From Paraoerskovia marina DSM 21750 (lineage in GTDB: Bacteria; Actinomycetota; Actinomycetes; Actinomycetales; Cellulomonadaceae), in assembly GCF_000701465.1 (NCBI RefSeq), contig NZ_JNIY01000003.1, positions 558,001 through 622,000 of the forward strand: a stretch of 64,000 nucleotides of DNA. The letters run 5' to 3'. Position numbers and translations under genes: made by a program. Shown one piece after another: positions 25,642 through 34,629 of the stretch (the first letter of the stretch is position 1; each line of letters begins with the position of its first letter). The notes under the pieces were generated by a model. The model was not told the DNA's origin, ran no database searches, and was given only the letters and a program-made list of their open reading frames with translations.

Positions 25642-27114
25642 ATGACGCCCGAGAAGTCGAACCAGACGGATCTGATCACCCTCGGCCGACGTATCCGGCA
25701 CCATCGCACCGCACGCGGGCTCACTCTTGATGCGCTCGGTGCCGAGGTGGGGGTCGCCCCGAGCCTCCTGTCGATGATCGAGAACGGCAGGCGTGAGCCG
25801 CGGCTGACTCTCCTCCACCAGATCGCCACCGCGGTCGACGTCTCCGTGCCCGACCTGCTGACCGACGAGGCTCCGTCGCACCGTGCCGGCCTGGAGATCG
25901 AGCTCGACCGGGCGCAACGTGGCCCCCTCTACGCGACGCTCGGCCTGCCGCCGGTGCCGAGCAGCCGACGGATGCCGCTCGCCGTGCTCGAGAACCTCGT
26001 GGGCCTGCACCGTGAGCTCCAGCGACGAGCGACCGAGGCGATCGCGACGCCGGAGGAGGCGCGCCGGGCGAACACCGAGCTTCGGCTCGAGCGCCAGGCC
26101 CGGGACAACTACCTGCCGGACATCGAGGCGCACGCCGAGGCGATGTCACGCGAGGCGGGCTACCTGAACGGTCCGCTCACGCACCGCACCGTCGCACGGA
26201 TGGCCGAGCAGCTCGGGTTCACGATCATCCACGTCGCCGACCTGCCGCACTCCACCCGGACGGTCACCGATCTCGCCAACGGGCGGATCTACCTCCCGCC
26301 GGCGTCGATCCCCGGCGGTCACGGACTCCGGTCGCTGGCGCTCCAGGCCATCGCGCACCGGGTGCTCGGCCACGAGCGTCCGACGTCGTACGCGGACTTC
26401 CTGCGACAGCGCGTCGAGATCACCTACTTCGCCGCATGCTGCCTGATGCCGGAGACCGCAGCCGTCGAGTTCCTCGAAGACCGCAAACGGGCTCGCGACC
26501 TCGCTGTCGAGGACTTCCGTGACGCGTTCGGCGTCACCCACGAGGCCGCGGCACAGCGGTTCACCAACCTCGCGACCCGGCACCTGCAGATCCCCGTCCA
26601 CTTCCTGCGCGTCGGGGACGACGGAGCGCTCTTTCGCGGGTACGCGAACGACGGCCTCCCGCTGCCCGCCGACGTGACGGGCGCGATCGAGGGGCAGATG
26701 GTCTGCCGGTGGTGGGCGGCCCGGGTCGGGTTCGGGCACCGCGACCGGGCCACCGAGTCCTACCAGTACACCGACACCCCCGCGGGCACGTTCTGGTGCT
26801 CGACCCAGACCGGCTCGACGACCGGCGGAGAGTTCTCGATCACCGTCGGCACCCCCTTCTCCTCGGCCAAGTGGTTCCGCGGGCGCGACACCACCGTGCG
26901 TCACTCGTCCACCTGCCCGGACGAGGCGTGCTGCCGACGCCCCGAGGGCGACGCCGCGGAACGATGGGCCCCGGCGGCCTGGCCGAGCGCCCGGATGCAC
27001 CAGCAGGTGCTCGCCGCCCTGCCGCGCGGGGCGTTCCCCGGCGTCGACGACGCGGAGGTGTACCGGTTCCTCGAGCGGCATGCGCCGGCCGAACCCCAGG
27101 ACGGCGAGGCGTAG
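25642..27114 (+). CDS. ramB: RamB-like short-chain fatty acyl regulator (XRE plus ImmA/IrrE-like)
   Basis: 490 residues. N-terminal XRE helix-turn-helix (LGRRIRHHRTARGLTLDALG; VAPSLLSMIENGRREP, to about residue 70), a middle region with IAHRVLGHERP, which corresponds to the degenerate peptidase-like motif of this family, and a C-terminal cysteine-bearing domain (FWCSTQTG; TCPDEACCRRP). This is the layout of RamB, regulator of acetate metabolism in Corynebacterium. Divergent from pckG, which fits carbon-source control of gluconeogenesis. The ATG at 25642 has no ribosome site but a TACAGT -10-like hexamer (25630-25635) ends six bases before it, so the message is probably leaderless. The open frame starting far upstream lies over pckG. 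Confidence 0.82.
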   Translation: MTPEKSNQTDLITLGRRIRHHRTARGLTLDALGAEVGVAPSLLSMIENGRREPRLTLLHQIATAVDVSVPDLLTDEAPSHRAGLEIELDRAQRGPLYATLGLPPVPSSRRMPLAVLENLVGLHRELQRRATEAIATPEEARRANTELRLERQARDNYLPDIEAHAEAMSREAGYLNGPLTHRTVARMAEQLGFTIIHVADLPHSTRTVTDLANGRIYLPPASIPGGHGLRSLALQAIAHRVLGHERPTSYADFLRQRVEITYFAACCLMPETAAVEFLEDRKRARDLAVEDFRDAFGVTHEAAAQRFTNLATRHLQIPVHFLRVGDDGALFRGYANDGLPLPADVTGAIEGQMVCRWWAARVGFGHRDRATESYQYTDTPAGTFWCSTQTGSTTGGEFSITVGTPFSSAKWFRGRDTTVRHSSTCPDEACCRRPEGDAAERWAPAAWPSARMHQQVLAALPRGAFPGVDDAEVYRFLERHAPAEPQDGEA

Positions 27115-27144
27115 CACCGGCGGTGCTGCGCGCTCGGTTCGTTG

Positions 27145-27984
27145 TCAGTACTGGGCGAGGGGGTCGGTGACGAGTCGTGGTGTGAGTTCGAGGACGTCGA
27201 GGGGGTTGCTGGTGGAGGTGGTGGTGGCGGTGCCGGGCACGTCGGTCCAGGTGGTGGCTCCGGCGATGCGGTACTGGCCGGTCCATTGGGTGGTCAGGGT
27301 GACGGTGTAGGTCTGCAGGGCCGTGTATTGGTGGGTGATGGTGTGGTCGGGGTAGGGCTTGCCGGGGTCGGTGGTGGTCTGGGTGGTGCCGTCGCCGAAG
27401 TCCCAGGTGTACTCGGCGGGTTGGGCGCGGATCTGGACGGGGATGCCGAGGAGCTCGGTGGTGGTTTCTTGGGCGGCTTCGTCGGGGTTGTCGGTGTGGA
27501 CGATGGTGTCGAAGTGGACGATGGTCCAGCCGTTGGGTGGTTGGACGTTGAGAGTTGCGGGGTGGATCTGCATCTCGTGGAAGGCGCGGGCGGCTTCGTC
27601 GGCGAGGTCGGCGGGGCCGATGCACTCGGGGCCCGAGGCCAGGGTCCAGGTGCTCCAGGGGGCGGTGTGGTTGTCGCGGGTGGAGATGAAGAGCGGGTCG
27701 AGGAGGATCTCGTCGTCGGTGCACTCGGGTAGGTCGCCCAGGGTCAGTGCTGCGGCGCAGGTCGCTGCGATCTCGGCGGACCGCTGGGCCTCGGGATCGA
27801 TGCACGCGAAGACCGGGAAGCGGTGGAACCGGCTCGTTGCGGGCGCATTGCTAGCGGGAACGGTGCGGTAGACGGTGGACTCATCAACGCTGACGACGAC
27901 CGATTCGTCCGTCGAGAACCCGTCGAGGCGGCCGTCGAAAGGAAGCACGGCACTGGCAATCAGGATGAAGAGCGCCGCCTTCAC
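27145..27984 (-). CDS. Secreted PKD-domain protein
   Basis: 279 residues. Begins with GTG (overlapping the upstream stop as GTGA) and a hydrophobic leader MKAALFILIASAVLPF, followed by an unrecognised domain with four cysteines (FACIDPEAQ, ATCAAAL, PECTDDE, PECIGPADL) and a C-terminal PKD fold (YTWDFGDGTTQTTTD ... YTVTLTTQWTGQYR, about residues 195-245). Codon choice in the second half is strongly biased to ACC/CAC/ACG, unlike its neighbours. Translationally coupled to the DUF6318-like lipoprotein, so the two probably act together at the cell surface. Function unknown. Confidence 0.75.
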   Translation of the reverse strand: MKAALFILIASAVLPFDGRLDGFSTDESVVVSVDESTVYRTVPASNAPATSRFHRFPVFACIDPEAQRSAEIAATCAAALTLGDLPECTDDEILLDPLFISTRDNHTAPWSTWTLASGPECIGPADLADEAARAFHEMQIHPATLNVQPPNGWTIVHFDTIVHTDNPDEAAQETTTELLGIPVQIRAQPAEYTWDFGDGTTQTTTDPGKPYPDHTITHQYTALQTYTVTLTTQWTGQYRIAGATTWTDVPGTATTTSTSNPLDVLELTPRLVTDPLAQY

Positions 27985-28613
27985 TTGGCACGGCCTTGGT
28001 CGGTGACCAGCGCCATCACGCGCCAGTCATCGCCGTCGTGTACAACGTCGATCTGGACGTTTCCCGAATCTCCGTCATAGACGTGCACGGCCTCGCCCCC
28101 GGCCTCAGAGATCGTCATCTCCTCGGAGTTGAACGCTGCGAGTACGGCGTACCCGCCTGTCAACTGATCGCGGTCGCTCACCGTGATGTTCGTCAGGTCG
28201 TTCTTCCCGCCGCTCACGATGTATCCGTTCGACTTGATCTCTTCTGCCTCGGTGATGAATGCTTTGCATGTCGTGCATGTGGAGGAATACGTCATCGCAC
28301 GAAGTGATCTTGAGTCGCCTGATATTGCGGAGTACTCCGTCAGCGCGATGAAGTGCTTTGCCGCAGCCTGTGCGCCCTTCTTGCCAGTGTCGTCCATCGC
28401 CGCCGGGCGTGGCGGCGGCGTCGGTCCGGTCTCGGTCGGTTCCGGCTCGGGGCTCTCGGCTGGTTCGGTCGGCTCGGGCTCCGACGCGGTCGGTGCCGCA
28501 CTCGTGGTGACACCCGAACCGGGCTCGGGTTCGTCGTCGGACGAACAGCCTCCCAAACCGAGGATCACAGCGACGGGAAGGGCAAGGGCGAGCGTGCGAC
28601 GTCGGACGCGCAT
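27981..28613 (-). CDS. DUF6318-like lipoprotein
   Basis: 210 residues. Signal peptide LALALPVAVILGLGGC with lipobox Cys about residue 23, a low-complexity Pro/Glu/Thr spacer (roughly residues 27-72) that would span the wall, then a globular domain: KHFIALTEYSAISGDSRSL, CTTCKAFITEAEEI with a CxxC pair, and a C-terminal strand-rich part. This is the architecture I recognise as DUF6318 in Cellulomonadaceae-like genomes; biochemical role unknown. Ribosome site GAGGAG precedes the ATG. First gene of a two-gene unit with the PKD protein. Confidence 0.72.
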   Translation of the reverse strand: MRVRRRTLALALPVAVILGLGGCSSDDEPEPGSGVTTSAAPTASEPEPTEPAESPEPEPTETGPTPPPRPAAMDDTGKKGAQAAAKHFIALTEYSAISGDSRSLRAMTYSSTCTTCKAFITEAEEIKSNGYIVSGGKNDLTNITVSDRDQLTGGYAVLAAFNSEEMTISEAGGEAVHVYDGDSGNVQIDVVHDGDDWRVMALVTDQGRAK

Positions 28614-28694
28614 GGGAACTCCTCAGCAGGCGACAGTCCGCGCACGGTAGCGAGAATCGCCACCCACCTGCCGAGGGGTTGTGGATAACTCGGG

Positions 28695-29267
28695 TCAGGG
28701 GCGCACCTGGTGCGTCAGGCGCTCCTCGGTCAGGTACGACCAGATCCACCGGGCCTCCTGGTCGACGGACGCGGGATCGTCCGACTCGACCCAGTGGACG
28801 ATCATCCCGAGCACACTGCCCGCGGTCGCCGCCGCGATCACGTCGATCGGGATGTCGACGGTGGTGTGGCTGCCGCTGAGCGCCGTGAGCGCACGCTTGG
28901 TGGAGCCCTCCAGCCGATGGAGGAGTCTCGACAGCGCCTGGGGGGACCCGTGCGCGCCGAGGGCCCGGCGATACAGGGTGCGGTTCTCGTCCACGACGGT
29001 CAGGTACCGGACCAGGGTCTCGGGGGGCGGGGTGTGCGGTCGCGGGTCGACGACCCGGAAGTCGGCGTCGACCGCCTCGAGCTCACGGTCGAGGGCGTCC
29101 GCGAGCACGTCCTCGATGCGCTCGTAGTGCTGGTAGAACGAGCTGCGGTTCACCTCGGCCGCCGCAGCCAGCGCCGAGACCGAGATATCGCCGAGGTCGC
29201 GTTCCGACACGAGAGTCGTCACGGCATCCTGAAGAAGTCGTACGGTGCGCTCAGAACGCGGGTCCAT
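28695..29267 (-). CDS. TetR-family transcriptional regulator
   Basis: 190 residues. N-terminal TetR helix-turn-helix (DISVSALAAAAEVNRSSFYQHYERIEDVL within residues 27-55, core SSFYQHY) and a C-terminal domain of the TetR_C_33/14-like kind ending WIWSYLTEERLTHQVRP. Ligand and targets unknown. It lies downstream of the glp operon on the same strand but behind a strong terminator (29288-29321), so it is probably transcribed on its own from a promoter inside the short gap. Confidence 0.8.
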   Translation of the reverse strand: MDPRSERTVRLLQDAVTTLVSERDLGDISVSALAAAAEVNRSSFYQHYERIEDVLADALDRELEAVDADFRVVDPRPHTPPPETLVRYLTVVDENRTLYRRALGAHGSPQALSRLLHRLEGSTKRALTALSGSHTTVDIPIDVIAAATAGSVLGMIVHWVESDDPASVDQEARWIWSYLTEERLTHQVRP

Positions 29268-29287
29268 CGAGTTGTCCTTTCACACGC

Positions 29288-29321
29288 CGAAGGCCGTCCG
29301 GCAGATTCCGGACGGCCTTCG
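29288..29321 (-). terminator. Rho-independent-like terminator after glpK
   Basis: CGAAGGCCGTCCGG and its exact complement form a 14-bp stem with a 6-base loop (29302-29307), 36 bp after the glpK stop. No U-tract follows, which is common for actinobacterial hairpin terminators. Separates glpDFK from the TetR gene. Confidence 0.8.
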
Positions 29322-29356
29322 GAGGGGTGTCGACCCCTGGCTAGCGGGCTCCGGTG

Positions 29357-30874
29357 CTACTGCTCGACGTCGTCGTCGACCCAGTCCATCGTCTTCGTCA
29401 CTGCCTTCTTCCAGTTGCGGTAGAGACGCTCGCGCTCCCCCTCGTCCATCGACGGGGACCAGCGCTTGCCCTCGGCCCAGTTGTCGATGACATCCTGCTC
29501 ACCGCTCCAGAATCCGACGGCGATCCCAGCAGCGTACGCGGCACCGAGCGCCGTCGTCTCGGCCACCTTGGGACGGACGACGTCGACACCGAGCTGGTCG
29601 GCCTGGAACTGCATGAGCAACTCGTTGGCGACCATGCCGCCGTCGACGCGCAGCTCCTTGAGGTCCACGCCCGAGTCGGCGTTCATCGCGTCGAGCACCT
29701 CGCGGGTCTGGAAGGCCGTCGACTCGAGAGCTGCGCGGGCGATGTGGTTGCGGTTGACGAAGCGGGTCAGTCCGACGAGCGCACCGCGGGCGTCGGAGCG
29801 CCAGTACGGGGCGAAGAGGCCGGAGAACGCCGGGACGAAGTACGCCCCGCCGTTGTCCTCGACCTTTCCGGCCAGCCACTCGACGTCGGGCGCGTCCTCG
29901 AACAGGCCGAGGTTGTCGCGCAGCCACTGCACCAGCGAGCCGGTGACGGCGATCGAACCCTCGAGGGCGTAGACCGCGTCGTTGTCGCCGATCTTGTAGC
30001 AGAGGGTGGTGAGCAGGCCGTTCTCGCTCATGACCTTCTCTGTGCCCGTGTTGATCAGCATGAAGTTGCCGGTGCCGTAGGTGTTCTTGGCCTGGCCGAC
30101 CTCGAAGCAGGCCTGCCCGAAGGTCGCCGCCTGCTGGTCGCCGAGGATGCCCGCGATCGGGACGCCGGGGACCATGCCGCGCTCGCGGCCCTTGCCGTAG
30201 ACCTCGGACGAGGACTTGATCTCCGGCAGCATCGACATCGGGATGCCCATGTCTGCGGCGATGTCCTCACGCCAGGAGAGCGTGTCGAGGTCCATCAGCA
30301 TGGTGCGCGAGGCGTTGGTGACGTCGGTGACGTGCACACCGCCGTCGGGACCGCCGGTCATGTTCCACAGCACCCAGGTGTCGGTGGTGCCGAAGAGCAG
30401 GTCGCCGTTCTCGGCCTTCTCCCGGGCGCCCTCGACGTTGTCGAGGATCCACTTGACCTTGGGTCCGGCGAAGTAGGTGGCCAGCGGCAGGCCGACGATC
30501 GCCTTGTACTTCTCCGCGCCCTCGTCGCCGCCGAGCTCGTCGACGATCTTCTGCGTCCGCGTGTCCTGCCACACGATCGCGTTGTACACGGGCTTGCCGG
30601 TGTTCTTGTCCCACACGACGGCGGTCTCGCGCTGGTTGGTGATGCCGACGGCGGCGATGTCCTGGTGGGTGACGTCGCCGCGCGTCAGCGCGAGGCCGAC
30701 GGCTTCGCGGACGTTGTTCCAGATCTGCTCGGGGTTGTGCTCGACCCATCCCGCCTTGGGGAAGATCTGGTCGTGCTCGAGCTGGCCGGTCGAGACGATC
30801 GACCCGGAGTGGTCGAAGACGATGGCGCGGGAGCTGGTCGTGCCCTGGTCGATGGCGAGAACGTAGTCAGCCAT
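29357..30874 (-). CDS. glpK: Glycerol kinase
   Basis: 505 residues, full-length FGGY kinase: [14 protein letters not shown] phosphate loop, [13 protein letters not shown], the glycerol-binding [21 protein letters not shown], and the adenosine motif [15 protein letters not shown]. Makes sn-glycerol-3-phosphate. GAGG precedes the ATG (30872-30874). Third gene in glpD-glpF-glpK, 50 bp after glpF, ending before a strong terminator. The large plus-strand open frame across it is a shadow. Confidence 0.96.
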   Translation of the reverse strand: MADYVLAIDQGTTSSRAIVFDHSGSIVSTGQLEHDQIFPKAGWVEHNPEQIWNNVREAVGLALTRGDVTHQDIAAVGITNQRETAVVWDKNTGKPVYNAIVWQDTRTQKIVDELGGDEGAEKYKAIVGLPLATYFAGPKVKWILDNVEGAREKAENGDLLFGTTDTWVLWNMTGGPDGGVHVTDVTNASRTMLMDLDTLSWREDIAADMGIPMSMLPEIKSSSEVYGKGRERGMVPGVPIAGILGDQQAATFGQACFEVGQAKNTYGTGNFMLINTGTEKVMSENGLLTTLCYKIGDNDAVYALEGSIAVTGSLVQWLRDNLGLFEDAPDVEWLAGKVEDNGGAYFVPAFSGLFAPYWRSDARGALVGLTRFVNRNHIARAALESTAFQTREVLDAMNADSGVDLKELRVDGGMVANELLMQFQADQLGVDVVRPKVAETTALGAAYAAGIAVGFWSGEQDVIDNWAEGKRWSPSMDEGERERLYRNWKKAVTKTMDWVDDDVEQ

Positions 30875-30924
30875 GGTTTTTCCTCAGTCCTTCAGCGTTG
30901 ATGGATCGTGTGTCAGGGGACGGA

Positions 30925-31656
30925 TCAGTAGATGGCGCCGGCGAGAAGACCTGCGACGCCACCGCCGACGAGCGGTCCGGCGATCGGGACCCACGAGTAG
31001 GCCCAGTCGCTGGAACCCTTGCCCTTGATCGGGAGCAGGGCGTGCGCGATACGGGGACCGAAGTCACGTGCCGGGTTGATGGCGTATCCGGTCGGTCCAC
31101 CGATCGAGGCACCGATGCCGACCACGAGGAGGGCGACGGCGAGCGGGCCCAGGTCGACGGGCGAGTTGCCGAAGCTCAGGACGACGAACACGAGCGTGAA
31201 GGTCGCGATGACCTCGGTGACGAAGTTCCATCCGTACGAGCGCAGCTCCGGACCGGTGGAGAAGACACCGAGCTTGACGGCGGGGTCGGCCTGCTCGTCG
31301 AAGTGCTTCTTGTAGGCGAGGAACGCGAGGGTCGCACCGACCGCGGCACCGGCGATCTGTGCGGTGACGTACCAGAACCCGTTCGCCGCGGTGACGGGGA
31401 TGCCGGGGGCGAACTCCTCGGCGCCCGAGGCCCAGATGCCGAACGTGACGGCGGGGTTGATGTGCGCGCCGGTCGAGAACGCGACGTACACACCGGCGAA
31501 GACACCGAGGCCCCAGCCGAAGTTGATCATCAGCCAGCCGCCGCCCTCACCCTTCGTCTTGGGCAGGATGGCATTGGCCACCACACCGGCACCGAGCAGG
31601 AGCAGCATCATCGTTCCCAAGAACTCGGGAAGGATCAGGTCGGACCAGACGTCCAT
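30925..31656 (-). CDS. glpF: Glycerol facilitator (aquaglyceroporin)
   Basis: 243 residues, six membrane segments with both half-helix NPA boxes: GAHINPAVTFG (about residue 65) and GYAINPARDFGPR (about residue 190). The Asp after the second NPA (NPARD) marks the glycerol-conducting branch of MIP channels. Brings glycerol to GlpK. Between glpD and glpF lies a perfect 9-bp hairpin that could tune expression. Confidence 0.93.
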   Translation of the reverse strand: MDVWSDLILPEFLGTMMLLLLGAGVVANAILPKTKGEGGGWLMINFGWGLGVFAGVYVAFSTGAHINPAVTFGIWASGAEEFAPGIPVTAANGFWYVTAQIAGAAVGATLAFLAYKKHFDEQADPAVKLGVFSTGPELRSYGWNFVTEVIATFTLVFVVLSFGNSPVDLGPLAVALLVVGIGASIGGPTGYAINPARDFGPRIAHALLPIKGKGSSDWAYSWVPIAGPLVGGGVAGLLAGAIY

Positions 31657-31698
31657 TGTCAGTCTCTCTTTCGTGTCGACTTCGTCGTCGGAGTTGCG

Positions 31699-31722
31699 TC
31701 ACGCCGCGCAGGTGCGGCGTGA
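31699..31722 (-). terminator. Hairpin between glpD and glpF (partial terminator or mRNA stabiliser)
   Basis: TCACGCCGC / GCGGCGTGA, 9-bp perfect stem with a 6-base loop, 5 bases after the glpD stop codon on the coding strand. No U-tract. As glpF follows within 43 bp without clear promoter, attenuation or 3'-end protection is more likely than full termination (inference). Confidence 0.55.
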
Positions 31723-31727
31723 GGTTG

Positions 31728-33476
31728 TCAGTTGGTGCGAAGTGGCTTGAACGGTGCGATATCAGGGGCGTCGAGGCGGGTGCGCTCGGCGCTCGCGTCA
31801 TCTGGTTCCTTCTCTGCGGCATCTTCTGCCGCGGCTCGTGCGGTGTAGGACTCGATCTCCTGGGTCTTCCGGCCCTCGTCCCACCCGAGCTCCGGGGCGA
31901 CGAGGTCGGCGATCTCCTGCAGCGCCGAGACCCCACGGTCGGGCACCTCGTAGTTGATGCGTGTGCGGTGGAGGAGGATGTCCTCGAGGTGGACGGCGCC
32001 CTCGTGAGTGGCGGCGTAGAGGATCTCGGCGCGCAGGTAGGCGTCGGTGGCCTCGAGCGTCTTGGCCAGCGACGGGTCCTGCTGGCACAGCTCGACGATC
32101 TCGCGGAGGTTGGAGCCGTACCGGTGCAGCAGGTGGTCGACCATCTGCGTGGTCCAGCCGTAGCGGTGTGCCCACGTGCGGGCCTGGCGCTGGACGGCCT
32201 TGAGACCGACGGCGCCCGCGAGCGGGATCTGGTCCGTGATGGACGGGAGGGCCGAGGCGCGCTGACCGATCGCGAAGTCGACGGCGTCCTCGGCCATGAC
32301 GCGGTAGGTCGTCAGCTTGCCGCCCGCGATGACGGTGAGGCCGGGCGTGGGGCTTGCCACCGTGTGCTCGCGCGACACCTTGGACGAGCTGGTGCCCTCC
32401 TTGGTGCCCGGCTGCAGCAGCGGGCGCAGCCCGGCCCACGTCCCGATCACGTCCTCGCGGGTCAGCGGCTTGGCGAGCACCGCGTTCGCGTGCTCGATGA
32501 CGTAGTCGATGTCGGCCGACGTCGCGACGGGGTGCGTGAGCTCCTGCTCCCACGGGGTGTCGGTGGTGCCGATCACCCAGTAGCGCGACCACGGGATGAC
32601 GAAGAGGACCGACTTCTCGGTCTGCAGGATCAGGCCGACCTGACCCTTGATGCGCTCGCGGGGCACGACGATGTGGATGCCCTTGGACGCGAGCACCTTG
32701 AGGCCGCCCTCGTCACCCGACAGTGCCTCGGTGTCCTCGGTCCAGACGCCGGTCGCGTTGATCACGGAGCGGGCGCGGACGGTGATCTCGCGACCGGTCT
32801 CGAGGTCGACGACGACGGCGCCGTTGACGGTCCCGGTCGCCCCCTTGGTCAGCTCGACGACCTGGGTGCGCGACGCCGCGTGGGCGCCGTACGAGGCGGC
32901 CGTGCGGACGAGGGTGGTGACGAGACGGGCGTCGTCGACGGTGGCGTCCCAGTACTGGACCGCGCCGATCGCGGCGTCGTGGGCGAGGTCGGGGAACTTG
33001 CGCTCCATGCCGCGCTTGGAGACGTGGCGGTGCAGCGGGAGGGCGCGCTTGCCGGACGCGAGGCTCGCGAGCGTGTCGTACATCGCGATGCCGGTGCCGA
33101 CATAGGCGCGCTCCCAGACACGGTGCTCGAGCGGGTAGAGGAAGGCGACGGGCTTGACCAGGTGCGGCGCGATCGTCTTGAGCAGGAGGTCGCGCTCGGT
33201 CAGTGCCTCGTGGACGAGGTTGAAGTCGAGCATCTGGAGGTACCGGAGTCCTCCGTGCACGAGCTTGGAGGAGCGGCTCGAGGTTCCGGAGGCCCAGTCC
33301 TGGGACTCGACGATCCCGGTCGAGAGTCCGCGCGTCGCCGCGTCGAGGGCGATCCCGGCGCCCGTGACTCCGCCACCGATGACGAGCACGTCGAGCTCCT
33401 CGCTGGGGGCCGAGCTCGCCTCTAGCGCGTCGAGGGCCTGCTGGCGTGAATGGGTGGTGAGTCGTGCGGACGCCAT
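31728..33476 (-). CDS. glpD: Glycerol-3-phosphate dehydrogenase (aerobic, FAD)
   Basis: 582 residues. N-terminal FAD dinucleotide motif VLVIGGGVTGAGIALDAATRG, the DAO fold with SSRSSKLVHGGLRYL, and the C-terminal helical cap domain (about residue 410 onward). Membrane-associated enzyme passing electrons to quinone and making DHAP. Start set at 33476 (MASARLTTHSRQQ) by GGAGGAGA upstream; the frame stays open 52 codons further but that stretch overlaps the divergent regulator and its palindrome. First gene of glpDFK. Confidence 0.94.
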   Translation of the reverse strand: MASARLTTHSRQQALDALEASSAPSEELDVLVIGGGVTGAGIALDAATRGLSTGIVESQDWASGTSSRSSKLVHGGLRYLQMLDFNLVHEALTERDLLLKTIAPHLVKPVAFLYPLEHRVWERAYVGTGIAMYDTLASLASGKRALPLHRHVSKRGMERKFPDLAHDAAIGAVQYWDATVDDARLVTTLVRTAASYGAHAASRTQVVELTKGATGTVNGAVVVDLETGREITVRARSVINATGVWTEDTEALSGDEGGLKVLASKGIHIVVPRERIKGQVGLILQTEKSVLFVIPWSRYWVIGTTDTPWEQELTHPVATSADIDYVIEHANAVLAKPLTREDVIGTWAGLRPLLQPGTKEGTSSSKVSREHTVASPTPGLTVIAGGKLTTYRVMAEDAVDFAIGQRASALPSITDQIPLAGAVGLKAVQRQARTWAHRYGWTTQMVDHLLHRYGSNLREIVELCQQDPSLAKTLEATDAYLRAEILYAATHEGAVHLEDILLHRTRINYEVPDRGVSALQEIADLVAPELGWDEGRKTQEIESYTARAAAEDAAEKEPDDASAERTRLDAPDIAPFKPLRTN

Positions 33477-33551
33477 CGGTTCTCCTCCGTCAGGTGTTAC
33501 TGCCTGGTACGGGTTAACGTGACCACGGTTGGAACGTGCGCGCAACCGGTG

Positions 33552-33565
33552 TGCACACATGTGCA
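33552..33565. promoter_or_regulatory. Palindrome in the glpD/regulator divergent region
   Basis: TGCACACATGTGCA is a 6-2-6 inverted repeat. It is framed by a wider inverted pair CCACGGTT (33524-33531) and AACCGTGG (33571-33578). Placed between the divergent glpD and SorC-type regulator genes, both are candidate operators. The ATG proposed for the regulator (33559) falls inside the palindrome, so either the true start is later or the site acts on the 5' end of the message. Confidence 0.45.
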
Positions 33566-34539
33566 GTGCGAACCGTGGTGAGGGGTTGGGATCAATCGAC
33601 CGGGAGCAGGACGTCCTGCGGGCGGCATCCATGTATTACCTGCAGGACATGAAGATGGAGGCGATAGCCAAACATCTGCACACCTCGCGCAGCACGGTGT
33701 CGCGGCTGGTCAAGCGTGCACGGGAGACGGGGCTCGTGGAGATCACGCTCCGGCCTTCTGGAAGCCGTGCGCCCGGGCTCGCCCAGCGGATCGAGGACCG
33801 GTTCGGCGTCGACGTCTGGGTGGTGCCCGTCCCGGAGTCGGCGACCGAGGTCGAGCGGCTGGACCAGGTGGCGCGCACGGCGGCACGGCTCCTCGACACC
33901 TGGGTCGAGTCCGACACCATCGTCGGCATCGCGTGGGGCACCACGCTCGTCGCGATCGCCCGGCACCTCACGCGCAAGCCCACGCGCGGCAGCGCGATCG
34001 TCCAGCTCAACGGCGCCGCGAACGTCCGCACCTCCGGGGTGCACTACGCCGGTGACCTCGTCACCGCGTTCGCCGACGCCTTCGAGGCGCACCCGCACCA
34101 CTTCCCGGTACCAGCCTTCTTCGACTACGCCGAGACCAAGCGGGCGATGTGGAGAGAGCGCTCGATCCAGCGGGTCCTCGACGTCCAGCACCGGGCCGAC
34201 ATCGCACTCTTCTCCGTCGGGGCGCTCTCGGGCGGGCTCCCGAGCCACGTCTACTCCGCGGGTTACCTCGAGCCCGAGGACATCGCCGTGCTCGACGAGG
34301 AGGGCGTGGTCGGTGACGTGTGCACCGTCTTTCTCCGTGAGGACGGGACGTACTCGGACATCGCGCTCAACGAGCGGGCCACCGGGCCGAGCCCCGCGGA
34401 TCTCATGACGGTGCCGCGGCGGGTCTGCGCGGTCGCCGGTGACAACAAGGTCGTCCCTCTGCGGGCGGCGCTCGCGGCCGGCACGATCACGTCGCTCGTG
34501 ATCGACGAGGCGACGGCGCTGCGACTGCTGGGGGACTAG
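33559..34539 (+). CDS. SorC/DeoR-type sugar-binding regulator, probable glp regulator
   Basis: About 326 residues. N-terminal helix-turn-helix (LRAASMYYLQDMKMEAIAKH; TSRSTVSRLVKRARETGLV) followed by the large SorC sugar-phosphate-binding domain (SDTIVGIAWGTTLVAIARHL; LNGAANV; DIALFSVGALSGG; GDVCTVFL). Members bind phosphorylated sugars or polyols. Divergent from glpDFK, so the likely ligand is glycerol-3-phosphate or DHAP (inference). Start uncertain: ATG 33559 or TTG 33586 or another in-frame codon; no convincing ribosome site for any. Confidence 0.75.
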   Translation: MCSANRGEGLGSIDREQDVLRAASMYYLQDMKMEAIAKHLHTSRSTVSRLVKRARETGLVEITLRPSGSRAPGLAQRIEDRFGVDVWVVPVPESATEVERLDQVARTAARLLDTWVESDTIVGIAWGTTLVAIARHLTRKPTRGSAIVQLNGAANVRTSGVHYAGDLVTAFADAFEAHPHHFPVPAFFDYAETKRAMWRERSIQRVLDVQHRADIALFSVGALSGGLPSHVYSAGYLEPEDIAVLDEEGVVGDVCTVFLREDGTYSDIALNERATGPSPADLMTVPRRVCAVAGDNKVVPLRAALAAGTITSLVIDEATALRLLGD

Positions 34540-34629
34540 CGTCGCCGAGCGGTACGTTGCGGTCCTCACGCGGGGGTTCGGAGGACCACAACGTGCCCCT
34601 CGGTGGCACTCGGGTATACAGTCGCTCGC

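Noticed and set aside
29354-30901. 515-codon plus-strand frame over glpK
   Set aside because: Shadow frame; the minus strand is an unmistakable glycerol kinase.
33511-33523. GGTTAACGTGACC near glpD as a possible ara operator
   Set aside because: Matches TTAACG only; the CTCACA half is missing and the genes are unrelated.
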